41,635 bases of DNA from Desertifilum tharense IPPAS B-1220 (GTDB lineage Bacteria; Cyanobacteriota; Cyanobacteriia; Cyanobacteriales; Desertifilaceae). Position numbers and translations under genes: made by a program. Each line of letters begins with the position of its first letter. Positions within the stretch are counted from its first letter, which is position 1. Below are positions 15,728 through 25,700 of the stretch, piece by piece. Location of the stretch: NCBI RefSeq assembly GCF_001746915.1, contig NZ_MJGC01000076.1, positions 1 through 41,635 of the forward strand, in the 5' to 3' direction. The notes below the pieces were generated by a model. It had not been told where the DNA came from. It saw only the letters and a program-made list of their open reading frames with translations, and did not search any database.

Positions 15728-18700
15728 TCAAACCGATTTGGGGCTAGTTTCATTGTGAGGGAACCCAAAGTTGCGGGTTTCTAAAAGAGCTACTTTGACT
15801 TTCTCATATTCCGCCTGTAAGTTCTGTTCTTGCACGAAAAGGGACGAAAGATGCTCGGCTCTTAGGTGGGTTTCAATCTCTTTACACAGCCGCGCCAACG
15901 TAATTGCGCCAATTGTGGCACTACTAGACTTCAGCGTATGACTCACTCGCAATACGGTTGAGAGATCCTGTTGCTTCACAGCGGTTTTGAGACTCGCCAG
16001 CAAACGCGGGGTTTCTTCCAAATAACTGTCAATCACCTCCAACATCACCTCTTGAGCGTTATCTCCTACCACCCGCGATAACGTATAGAGGATTTGAGGA
16101 TCTAACGTCGGTTCGCCAGTCATCGGTTCTCTAGCGATCGCAACTGGCGGATCGACCGATTCCAAACCCGCAGAAGCGCCAGGATAGCGACTGAACGCTT
16201 GCATCAAGTCTTCAATCTGAATCGGCTTACTAATATAATCATCCATTCCGGCCGCCAAACAGATTTCGCGATCGCCCTGCATCGCATTCGCTGTAGACGC
16301 AATAATCCATAACCGTTGGGGATTTTCCCACGCCACCGCTTCTCGCGCTTCATTCGCCCGAATTTTCTCGGTGGTGGCGATCCCATCCATTTCCGGCATT
16401 TGCACATCCATTAAAATCACATCATAGTCTTGGCGTTCTAGGGCCGCTAGCACCTCCAGACCATTCCCGACTACATCCGAGCGATACCCCAAGCGCTGTA
16501 GCATTCGGATAATCACCTTTTGATTGACAGAGTTATCTTCAGCAACTAAAATTCGCAGCGATTTCGGGGTAGGATGCAGTTGTTCGGGACGGGGCAACAC
16601 TGGATTGAGTACCGCAGAACTAGATAGCGGCTGCTGTCCGAGAATTTGCGCTAGAGCATTTTCGAGTTGTTTATAGCGCAAAGGCTTGACTAAAATTCCC
16701 CTAATTTCGCTCATGTGAGGCGATCGCACCAGGGGGTTAGGATAATCGGAACAGCGGGCGGAGGAGAGCAGAATAATCGGTAATTCGCGGCACATTGCCC
16801 ACATCTTCTTTAACAGGGCAAACTCCTGCATTTGAGGCAGGTGGGCGTCTATAATCGCAGCGCTAAAGGGAATTGAGGTTAATTGCAGTTGGGCTAAGGC
16901 TTCCTCTGCATTACTCGCCGCGCGGGGCAGAAATCCCCACTGTTGAGTCAGGTGGGTTAAAATCCGCCGATAGGTGGGACTATCATCAACGATTAATAGG
17001 CGAACGCCGGACGATCCGGGATGCTGTACCAGAGAGGCAAGTTGGGGAGACGACGCGATTGCACCTGTGACGATGGTGAAACAGAAGGTCGATCCGCTTC
17101 CCGGTTCGCTTTCTACCCAAATTCGACCCCCCATCAACTCAGTTAAGCGTTGGGCGATCGCTAAACCTAACCCAGTTCCGCCATACTGACGGCTGATGGA
17201 GGGATCGATCTGGCTAAACGGCTGAAACAAGCGGTTGAGGCGATCGGAGGGGATGCCAATTCCGGTATCTTTAACCTGAAAATGAATGACGTAGGAGGGT
17301 TGCGTTGCACCTGGTACCTGTCGATTCAGTCGGCGCGACTTCAAGGACACCAGGACTTCACCCTTCTCGGTAAATTTAACGGCGTTGCTCAATAAATTCA
17401 CCAGAATTTGCCGCAGGCGCGTCGCGTCGCCCAGAATTTGTTGCGGGGTTTGGCTATCAATTTCATAGGCGAGTTCGATCCCCTTTTCGGCGGCTTTGGA
17501 GGCGAGTAAGTCTAAAGCCCCTTCGGTACAAGCCACTAAATCTAAGGGCTGTTCCTCTAGCTCTAGTTTGCCCGATTCAATCTTAGAAAAGTCCAGAATA
17601 TCGTTAATAATCGCCAGCAGGTTATTACCACTGCTGCGGATGGTTTCGATATAGTCTTGTTGCTCGCTAGTGAGGGGGGTATCGAGTAAGAGGCTGCTTA
17701 AACCGATAATGGCATTCATCGGCGTGCGAATTTCGTGGCTAACGATCGCTAAAAATTCGCTCTTGGCTCGGTTGGCGGCGATCGCTTCTTCTTGCGATCG
17801 CGCTAAGGCTTCGTTTTGTTCGGCTAACAAGTGGCGGGCAGATCGTTCTTGTTCGAGCAAATTAGCCTGGGCGAGGGCAATTCCCACCTGGGCGGCGACG
17901 GCTTCCAGCAGTTCAATTTCGTCGGGCGTCCAAACGCGGTCGCGATCGCCCTGATGTAACATAATAATCCCGTTGGGTTCGCCTTGGTAGGAGGTGCGAA
18001 CGGCTAACAAAGATTTGAGTTGTACTTTCAGCGCCGTTGAACCCCCATAATGCAGGGGAATGGCGGAGTCAATGGCGAGCAGTTTTTCGGCATCCACCCA
18101 ATCGCTTAAGGTGAGGGTGAGGTTGCTGATTGAATCCCAACCCGGTTGGAGGTATTCCGCCACGCAAGGTAACTCCGTGGGGCGATCGCTCATCGCTTCG
18201 CGTTGATAGGCATGGATGGTACAGCGATTCACCGCAAAGCTTAAACCCACCGAAGAAGCCGTCGCCCGTAAGATTTGCTGGGTATCGAGGGAAGAGCGAA
18301 TTTCTTGGGTAATCTGGCGCAAGAGAATGGCGCGGTTCACCTGTTGCACCAGGGCGTCTTGGGCGGTTGTGTGTTGGGCTTCGGCTTGTTGGCGTTGGGC
18401 GATAGGGGTGTAAATGCCAATCCAGCCCCCCACAGCGGTTGCGTCTACCATGCCATCAATCCGGGCATAAATGGGGAGGCGATCGCCCCTGCGAGGTTGC
18501 ATGAGCGCGTCTCCTTGCCAAGACTGCCCTTGCTTTATAGCCTGGTGAATTTGTTCGCCCAAAGCGCGATCGCTGTATAAAATAGCGCTTCCCCCTTGAC
18601 GGTTGAATTCGGCTAGCGTGTAATCAAACAGTTGACAAAACGCCCGATTGAGGTAAACGGCTTGACCGTTGCGATCGTAGATGGCGATCGCCAAGCCCGT

Positions 18701-18871
18701 ACTCTCAAGGGCGGCGCAGGCGTGCCCCCAGTCTTCGCTTGGGGTAGGGGGGAGTCGCTGGTTGAGCAAGCGCCAAGTTCTCACAGCCATTGCACTATTC
18801 AATAGGGCGATCGCGCCGATTGTACCGAGCAACCATTCGCCAACCATTGTGCTTGAAACGTTCTCAATCAT
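15728..18871 (-). CDS. Hybrid histidine kinase: PAS-GAF-HisKA-HATPase-REC-REC-HPt
   Basis: A phosphorelay sensor of 1,047 residues. There is one hydrophobic segment near residues 12-30, then a PAS domain (from about 47, AIAIYDRNGQAVYLN), a GAF domain (about 190-345), and HisKA with SHEIRTPMNA and His379. The HATPase has the N-box NLLSNAVKF, DTGIGIP and GGTGLGLAIA. Receiver 1 is degenerate but keeps Asp675 in IIDAHLPQM. Receiver 2 has Asp822 in MDVQMPEMDG. A C-terminal HPt domain has His978 in SHTLKSSSATIG. All phosphotransfer residues seem intact. It precedes the REC-GGDEF gene by 47 bases, so a relay from HPt to Asp62 of that protein is likely. The input signal is unknown; the GAF lacks an obvious bilin-attachment signature. 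Confidence 0.9.
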   Translation of the reverse strand: MIENVSSTMVGEWLLGTIGAIALLNSAMAVRTWRLLNQRLPPTPSEDWGHACAALESTGLAIAIYDRNGQAVYLNRAFCQLFDYTLAEFNRQGGSAILYSDRALGEQIHQAIKQGQSWQGDALMQPRRGDRLPIYARIDGMVDATAVGGWIGIYTPIAQRQQAEAQHTTAQDALVQQVNRAILLRQITQEIRSSLDTQQILRATASSVGLSFAVNRCTIHAYQREAMSDRPTELPCVAEYLQPGWDSISNLTLTLSDWVDAEKLLAIDSAIPLHYGGSTALKVQLKSLLAVRTSYQGEPNGIIMLHQGDRDRVWTPDEIELLEAVAAQVGIALAQANLLEQERSARHLLAEQNEALARSQEEAIAANRAKSEFLAIVSHEIRTPMNAIIGLSSLLLDTPLTSEQQDYIETIRSSGNNLLAIINDILDFSKIESGKLELEEQPLDLVACTEGALDLLASKAAEKGIELAYEIDSQTPQQILGDATRLRQILVNLLSNAVKFTEKGEVLVSLKSRRLNRQVPGATQPSYVIHFQVKDTGIGIPSDRLNRLFQPFSQIDPSISRQYGGTGLGLAIAQRLTELMGGRIWVESEPGSGSTFCFTIVTGAIASSPQLASLVQHPGSSGVRLLIVDDSPTYRRILTHLTQQWGFLPRAASNAEEALAQLQLTSIPFSAAIIDAHLPQMQEFALLKKMWAMCRELPIILLSSARCSDYPNPLVRSPHMSEIRGILVKPLRYKQLENALAQILGQQPLSSSAVLNPVLPRPEQLHPTPKSLRILVAEDNSVNQKVIIRMLQRLGYRSDVVGNGLEVLAALERQDYDVILMDVQMPEMDGIATTEKIRANEAREAVAWENPQRLWIIASTANAMQGDREICLAAGMDDYISKPIQIEDLMQAFSRYPGASAGLESVDPPVAIAREPMTGEPTLDPQILYTLSRVVGDNAQEVMLEVIDSYLEETPRLLASLKTAVKQQDLSTVLRVSHTLKSSSATIGAITLARLCKEIETHLRAEHLSSLFVQEQNLQAEYEKVKVALLETRNFGFPHNETSPKSV

Positions 18872-19187
18872 AGGTTTTGGTGATTCAAGACAGCACTGTA
18901 CCCAAAGTTAATCTTTGCCAATGACCCTGGATTCTAAATTCTTCTGTCACAAACAGAGCTTAGTCCTAAGATTCCCCCAAAATACCGATAAATTCCTACC
19001 CCAATGCTTAAGAGAGCCGAAAGGGGATTGAGCGATCGCACAACACTCCCTAGTTGTTGAGCGCCATAATCAATACAGGAACCTCGTTTTTTAATCTTTG
19101 AAACGCCGCTCGCAAAAATATTTACGTCTCAATTCGCTCCTAACTGGTCATTTCCCGCTGATTTTCGGACGCCGCTACGCTAGCTCT
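18872..19187. other. Divergent spacer between two histidine kinase genes
   Basis: A 316-base region that should contain promoters for both flanking kinases. It has a HIP1 site near 19033. No RNA gene, strong palindrome or clear sigma-70 pair was recognised. The + strand gene's frame is open upstream to a TTG at 19098, so its start is not certain. Confidence 0.4.
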
Positions 19188-22100
19188 ATGGACATTCCGC
19201 CCATGAATCATTCAACGCTTGAACAAAAACTGATGCTATTACAGGAGCATATCCCCTTCGCTGCGATCGAGTGGAATACCCGATTTGAGGCGATCGACTG
19301 GAATCAGGCTGCGACTAAACTGTTCGGCTACACGCCAGCCGAAGCCATTGGTCGTCATGCGGCAGAATTGATTGTCCCACAAGAGTCTAGAGCGCTAGTG
19401 GACAGCATTTTTCAGAGTTTGTTAAATCAAACGGGGGGCACCTATAGTATTAATCGCAACCGGACGCAATCGGGCGAGTCGATCGTCTGCGAATGGTACA
19501 ATTCCCCCTTGCGAAACGAGCGCCAAGAAGTCGTTGGCGTTTTATCGATTGCGTTGAATATCGCCGCAACTGAGGAAAGCGATCGCCCAGCGCCTTCTCC
19601 CCTATGGGAAACTTCACCCATAGCCAATCGTTTCTTTACCAGCAGCATCGATTTACTGGGTGTTGGGGGATTTGATGGCTACTTCAAACACGTCAACCCC
19701 GCCTGGATGAATTTGCTCGGTTACACTGAAACGGAACTGAAACAGCAACCTTTTCTGGCGTTTGTTCATCCTGACGATCGCGAAGCCACGCTTTTAGCTG
19801 CTCAATCCCTCGCCAACGGTAATCATGTGACTCAATTTGAAAACCGCTATCGGTGTCGAGATGGTTCCTATCGCTGGCTATCCTGGCGGGCTTTAGCCTA
19901 TGTAGATGAAAGTCAATTTTATGCGATTGGTCGGGATATCACTGAACGGAAAGCGTCTGAAGCGGCGCTTCAAGAAAGTGAAGAACGCTTTCGTCAGGTG
20001 GTGGAACTGACGGGACAAGCGATCTATGACTACGATGCTGTTACAGGTAAAACCCAATGGGCGGGTGCGGTTAAAGAGATTACAGGCTACGATTTGTCTC
20101 GGTTTACCGATATTGGGGTGGAAGGTTGGGCTGAGTTTATCCATCCAGAGGATCGCCCCAGGGTGCTTTTGCAGCTTCAGCACTCCTTAGAGACGGGTAG
20201 CGCTTATGAGATTCAATACCGTTGGCGCAGTCAAACCGGGGTGTATCTAGATTTACAGGACCGGGGGGCGGTATTAACGGATGAGCGCGGACAAGCTTAC
20301 CGGATGTTAGGCAGTATTAGCAATATTACCGCCCAACAAAATGCTCTGCGCGATCGCACCCTCGCCGAAGCTCAATTGCAAAATACTCAGAATTTTCTCG
20401 AATCCATTCTTCAGACTCTACCCATACCCGTCGTCGCCAAGGAAGCCAAGGAACTGCGTTTTGTCCTTTGGAACCCTGCGGCTGAAGCGATTTTAGGGAG
20501 TAAAGCAGAAGAGGTGTTGGGTAAAAACGATTATGACTTATTTCCCCCCGATCAAGCGGATGGATTTATTCAAAAAGATCGCGAAGTTCTCCAACAACGC
20601 GCCCTGATAGATATTCCCGAAGAAACTGTTCAAACTAGATCGGGAAACAACCGCATTTTCCATACCACAAAAACGGCTGTTTTAGATGCTGAAGGTGCCC
20701 CACAATATCTCCTCGCAATTATTGAAGATATTACCGATCGCAAAAATTCGGAAGCTGCATTACGCGAGAGTGAGGCAAAGTTTCGTCAATTTGTTGAAAA
20801 TGCTAATGATTTAATTTATTCCCACGATCTAGAGGGAATTTTTACCTATCTCTCTCCTAAATTTTTCGATCTTTCAGGCTATCATCCAGAGGAATTTATT
20901 GGCAAATCTTTTACTCCCCTAGTTCATCCCGATGATATAGATTCAGTGCATCTATTTGTAGCTCAAGTCGCATCAGGACAAAAGGGTTCCGGTCAAATTT
21001 TCCGCACCCAGCATCGGAATGGAAGCTGGCGGTGGATGACGGCTAACTCTTCACCCAAACGAGATTCGCAAGGGCATATTATTGGAGTTCAAGGCATTGT
21101 TAGAGATATCACAGAGCCGAAGTTAATCGAACAACAATTAGAAGAACAAGCTGAACGAGAAAGACTCGTAAATTCGCTAACCAATCAAATTCGCAGCTCC
21201 CTAAATTTTGAGCAAATTCTTGAAACAGCAGTAACAGAAATCCAGCATTTTCTAAACATCGATCGCTGTAGTTTTTCTTGGTTTAATTATGACTCAGATG
21301 AATCTTACTTAGAAGTTATTAAAGAGTCTCGTTTAGGAAAACTACCTTCGCGAATCGGACGCTACCCTAGTTCCATCTTTAGCGCCTTTGCTAAATCTTT
21401 AGTGAACTTAGAGATTGTGCGAATTGATGATGCTCGTCAAATTAGCGATCCCGCTTCGCAAGCCACATTGCGGGCTTTGAACATCACCTCCATGTTGGTT
21501 TTGCCCAGAACGTTTGATTCAGGCAAAATTGGGATTTTATCCTGTTCGTGCAGCCAAGAGGTGCGTCCTTGGTTAGAGCAGGAAATCGAGCTACTCAACT
21601 CAGTAATGGCGCAGTTAGAAATAGCCCTCAACCAAGCTCAACTCTACCAACAAACGCAAGCAAGAGCTAAAGAACTTGAAGAACTCCTTTGGGAATTACA
21701 ACGCACCCAAACTCAATTAGTCCAAAGCGAGAAAATGTCCTCTTTAGGACAATTGGTAGCCGGAGTAGCTCATGAAATTAATAACCCCGTCAACTTTATT
21801 TATGGCAATCTTATCCATGCCAATCAGTACACCGAAAGTTTGATTTACCTGTTGATGTTGTATCAAAAATACTATCCTCAACCCGTCCCAGAAGTTGAAG
21901 AAGAAGCTGAGGCGATGGATCTCGAATTTATTCTCGAAGATTTACCCCAGTTGCTATCTTCAATGAGAGTCGGTGCAGAGCGTATTAAGCAAATCGTTCA
22001 CTCGCTACGCAACTTTTCTCGCATGGATGAGGCGGCGATGAAAGCTGTGGACATTCATGAGGGAATTGAGAGTACCCTAATGATTCTCCAAAATCGCCTC

Positions 22101-22544
22101 AAAGCCAAGTCCGACCGCCCCATTATCCAAACGATCAAAGAGTATGGCAATCTTCCCTTAGTGGAGTGCTATCCTGGAGAACTCAATCAAGTGCTGATGA
22201 ATATTATCAGCAATGCCCTCGATGCCCTTGAAGAACGAGACCGAGCGCGATCGCTCCTAGAATGTCAGCAACAACCCAGTCAAGTCACCATTTCTACCCA
22301 ATTGTTGAACGAACAGCAAGTGCAAATCTGTATTCAAGATAACGGCCCCGGTATTCCTGAAGCCGTGCAGCAACGCTTGTTCGATCCATTCTTTACCACC
22401 AAACCCCTCGGTAAAGGAACCGGGTTAGGCATGTCCATTAGCTATCAAATTATCACCGAAAGACACAAAGGCACCCTGCGTTGCGAATCTCAACTAGGGC
22501 AAGGAGCAAGCTTTATCATTACCATCCCCTTACGCCAAGAGTGA
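19188..22544 (+). CDS. Sensor histidine kinase with five PAS domains and a GAF domain
   Basis: A soluble sensor kinase of 1,118 residues from ATG 19188 (an upstream TTG at 19098 is also open). Five PAS units can be seen, recognisable by FGYTPAEAIG, LLGYTETELKQ, ITGYDLSRF, ILGSKAEEVLGKNDY and LSGYHPEEFIG, several ending in the PAC-like DITERK/DITDRK. A GAF domain (RSSLNFEQIL to LEIALNQAQL) follows. The kinase core has His862 in GVAHEINNPVNF, the N-box NIISNALDAL, DNGPGIPE and GKGTGLGMSIS. It has no receiver or HPt and no membrane segment, so it must signal through a separate regulator. It is divergent from the hybrid kinase and convergent with hmpE. The HEINNPV subtype is typical of stand-alone cyanobacterial PAS kinases. 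Confidence 0.88.
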   Translation: MDIPPMNHSTLEQKLMLLQEHIPFAAIEWNTRFEAIDWNQAATKLFGYTPAEAIGRHAAELIVPQESRALVDSIFQSLLNQTGGTYSINRNRTQSGESIVCEWYNSPLRNERQEVVGVLSIALNIAATEESDRPAPSPLWETSPIANRFFTSSIDLLGVGGFDGYFKHVNPAWMNLLGYTETELKQQPFLAFVHPDDREATLLAAQSLANGNHVTQFENRYRCRDGSYRWLSWRALAYVDESQFYAIGRDITERKASEAALQESEERFRQVVELTGQAIYDYDAVTGKTQWAGAVKEITGYDLSRFTDIGVEGWAEFIHPEDRPRVLLQLQHSLETGSAYEIQYRWRSQTGVYLDLQDRGAVLTDERGQAYRMLGSISNITAQQNALRDRTLAEAQLQNTQNFLESILQTLPIPVVAKEAKELRFVLWNPAAEAILGSKAEEVLGKNDYDLFPPDQADGFIQKDREVLQQRALIDIPEETVQTRSGNNRIFHTTKTAVLDAEGAPQYLLAIIEDITDRKNSEAALRESEAKFRQFVENANDLIYSHDLEGIFTYLSPKFFDLSGYHPEEFIGKSFTPLVHPDDIDSVHLFVAQVASGQKGSGQIFRTQHRNGSWRWMTANSSPKRDSQGHIIGVQGIVRDITEPKLIEQQLEEQAERERLVNSLTNQIRSSLNFEQILETAVTEIQHFLNIDRCSFSWFNYDSDESYLEVIKESRLGKLPSRIGRYPSSIFSAFAKSLVNLEIVRIDDARQISDPASQATLRALNITSMLVLPRTFDSGKIGILSCSCSQEVRPWLEQEIELLNSVMAQLEIALNQAQLYQQTQARAKELEELLWELQRTQTQLVQSEKMSSLGQLVAGVAHEINNPVNFIYGNLIHANQYTESLIYLLMLYQKYYPQPVPEVEEEAEAMDLEFILEDLPQLLSSMRVGAERIKQIVHSLRNFSRMDEAAMKAVDIHEGIESTLMILQNRLKAKSDRPIIQTIKEYGNLPLVECYPGELNQVLMNIISNALDALEERDRARSLLECQQQPSQVTISTQLLNEQQVQICIQDNGPGIPEAVQQRLFDPFFTTKPLGKGTGLGMSISYQIITERHKGTLRCESQLGQGASFIITIPLRQE

Positions 22545-22545
22545 A

Positions 22546-22635
22546 AGAAGGGGGTTAGGAGTTGGGAGTTAGGGGTTGGGGGAAGAAGGGGGTTAGGAAT
22601 TAGGAGTTGGGAGTTGGGGGTTGGCGAAGAAGAGG
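22546..22635. repeat. Inverted copy of the AACTCCT-type heptanucleotide array
   Basis: GGGTTAGGAGTTGGGAGTT-type units with GGAAGAAGG spacers, the reverse complement of the arrays at 116-181 and 13888-14116. It begins one or two bases after the stop codon of the PAS-GAF kinase. Confidence 0.8.
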
Positions 22636-22710
22636 AATTTTATCATAACTCCACACTCTTTTTCCTACTCAGCCCACTGCTACGCACCCAGAACCGCACA
22701 ACAGCACTCT

Positions 22711-22790
22711 TTTTCCCCATCCCCCCATCCTCTTCCCCACTCGGAACTCGGAACTCGGAACTCGGAACTTTCTTCCCCCCACCCTCTTGG
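22711..22790. repeat. CTCGGAA tetramer flanked by pyrimidine-rich repeat spacers
   Basis: Four perfect CTCGGAA heptamers at 22740-22767, with CCCCATCCTCTTCCCC to the left and CTTTCTTCCCCCC to the right. The same spacer words occur in the 13888 array. Together with the preceding repeat this fills the gap between the convergent kinase and hmpE genes; no U-tailed terminator was seen there. Confidence 0.75.
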
Positions 22791-22793
22791 GTT

Positions 22794-25700
22794 CTAACTT
22801 CCCGCTTTCGCGGTGACTAAAACTTCACCTTTGAGCATTCGACTCGCCGCTTCTAAAAGCGCCTCCTCAAGATACGGCTTGGTGAAATATCCCTTAGCCC
22901 CTAAACTCGCAGCAGTTTGTCGATGGCGTTCTGCACCCCGCGAAGTGAGCATGGCGACGGGTAAGTGTTTCAGCGCTGAATCCTTTTGCAGGCGCGAGAG
23001 CAACTCCAAACCATCCATTCTCGGCATTTCAATATCGCAGAAGACAATATCGCAAGGCAGTCCAGAACGCAGTTTTTCCCAAGCATCTTGACCATCCCGC
23101 GCTTGTTCCACCCGATAACCTGCCTTATTAAAGGTCATGGAGAGCAGTTCGCGAACCGTAATGGAATCATCGACAATTAATACTGTCGGTTCAACCTTTG
23201 TCGGTATTGTCTCTGGCAGCGTGGCAGCATTTTCGGTCTCCCAAAGGGTATTCGTTTCGCGACGCGCCCGACCCATTGAGAGGTCAATTAATTCTAGGAC
23301 ATCTGCGATCGGCATAATCCGACCATCCCCCAGAACCGTTGCCCCTGCGATTCCAACGGGCTTAGGCACAGGCCCTTCTAATTGCTTAATTACAATTTCC
23401 TGTTCGCCCAATACCTGATCCACCTGAAGCGCAATATATTGGCCGGCACTGCGAAGAACCACAATTGAGATAATATCGTCCTCCTGGTGGCCGCCGTAAA
23501 CGCTACCGCGACTGATTTGACGATTGTATTGCAGTAACTCCGCTAGAGGTTGGAAAGGTAGGAGGGTATCGCGCCAGAGGAAGCAGGATTGTCCTTCATT
23601 ATTGGTTTGAATCCGATCTTTGGGGACATCTAGCATATCTTCCACCCCATCCATTGGGAAGGCAATGCGGGCGCGGGACGAAATACAGCACAGTGCTTTA
23701 GAAATCGACAGCGTTAGGGGTAAGCGAATGGTAAAGGTTGTTCCCTTACCCAGGGTGGAATCGGTGTTAATGACGCCGCGAATGTCGCGCAAGCTGGTTC
23801 GTACGACATCCATGCCAACGCCGCGCCCAGAAAAGCTATCGGCTTGATCTTTGGTACTAAATCCCGGTCGGAATAGCAGATCGTAGACATCTAAGCGGGT
23901 CATGGATTTGGCTTCTTCTGGCGTAATCAGGCGCTTTTCTAACGCTTTCATTTTGACCCGTTCCGGGTTGATTCCGGCTCCATCATCCGAAACGGAAATG
24001 ACGGTTTGGTTGCCTTGGTGGAACGCCCGCACCATGATTTTACCGACGGGTGATTTTCCGGCTCGCATACGCTCCTCTGGCGTTTCAATCCCGTGGGTCA
24101 TTGCATTGTTAATCAGGTGCGTCATTGGATCGAAGAGTTGCTCTTGGATCATCTTATCGATCAGGGTTTCGCGACCTTCAATCAGGATTTCGGCTTGCTT
24201 TTTGAGATCCATTGCAATCCGCCGTACCGCACCTGGCAAGCGGTCAGCCGTTTGAGCAAATGGTACCATTCGAGCGCGAGTCAAGCCTTCTTGGAGTTGG
24301 GTGGTAATTTGTCGGAATTGACGCGTGACTTGATCTGTCTCATCGACGATAAATTCGATGTCAGAAGAGGACTCTCGCACCCGGACAATTAACTCGATCA
24401 TTTCTTGCGAGAGGGTGTGGAAGGGGGTGAACAAGTCCATTTCTTCCCGTTCCCACTTCACGCCTGTCGCATGGTTAGCTGGCTCGGAGTCGTTGGTGGG
24501 ATTGGAGAATCGATTGCTCATCCGCGAAGACAGCAAGGCTGACTCTAGCAAGCTGCGCTCGTACAAGTCGCGCATCCGCGCTCCAACGTCGGATAGTTGT
24601 TGGACTTGATAGAGCAGGTTATCTAAACACTGGCGCAGGCGTTCTTGATCTTGCTCTAAGCTGTTGCGGTTAACGACAAGTTCCCCTACTAGGTTGCTCA
24701 GATTGTCGAGCTGCTTGACTGGAACCCGCATATTCTGCTCGATGCGGTTGGGACGACGAGGGGGGGTCATTCCGGGGTGCCGCGCCGTCATGGTGGGAGG
24801 TCCACCAAGGGATTTGTCTGCGTCTTCTAGGAGTGCGACTAAATCGTCAAATTCACTGTCGTCTAGGAGGTTATCTGAGGTTTGGGTTTCAATCGCTGCG
24901 GCTTGGATTAAGTCTGAGGCAGTGCGATCGCCCAATTCTGACCCCAGGGTGACAGGTTGCTCTAGAAAGGCTTCTAATTCGTCAAAAACCTGTAAATCGC
25001 TAGCCGTTGGTGCAGCTTTGAGGTCAGCATCGCCTAGGAATGCTTCTAGCGCGTCTAAGTCTACTGTACCTGTATCTTGAGCAAACTCGTTTTGGATAAA
25101 GGTACTTTCAAAATCTAGAGAACGTGCGGCGCTAGGGGGTGGTTCGTCGTCGATCTCGGCGGTAATGTCGTTGAGCCAGGAGAGATCGGTGGTTTCTTCT
25201 GTTTCGTCGAAGTTGAGGAAATCTGAGTCAGATTCTGCGATCGCTTCGGCTTCATCGGCAAAATCTAAGAAACTGTCGCTAGTTTCGGTTTCTTCTGCTT
25301 CAGTTAACCCCAAATCCAAGGCTTCATCCGATTCGTCTAACCCAAACGCAAAGTCAAAATCCAGTAAGTCGTCGGAGGATTCTGCTGACTCGTCAGTTGT
25401 TTCAACTAAGTTTAGGTCTTCTGAAGATTCCGGGAACGCAACGTCAGTTTGCTCAAAGTCTAACAGCAAACTTTCATCTGTCTCGAATCCATCGAAGTTA
25501 TCAGACTCCTCTGAAGCCGCTGCTTCAGTCTCAGCGAAGGCAAAATCATCTAAGCTATTGCTTTCAGGAGAACCGAGATCTAAGCCAAATGATTCATCTG
25601 CTTCTAAGAAGGATGGTGTTTCTTCAACCTCAAATAAACTTTCTGTCCCTTCAAGATTGAGCGATCTCTCTGTATCGTTGGAGAGTGGCTCTAAATCTAG

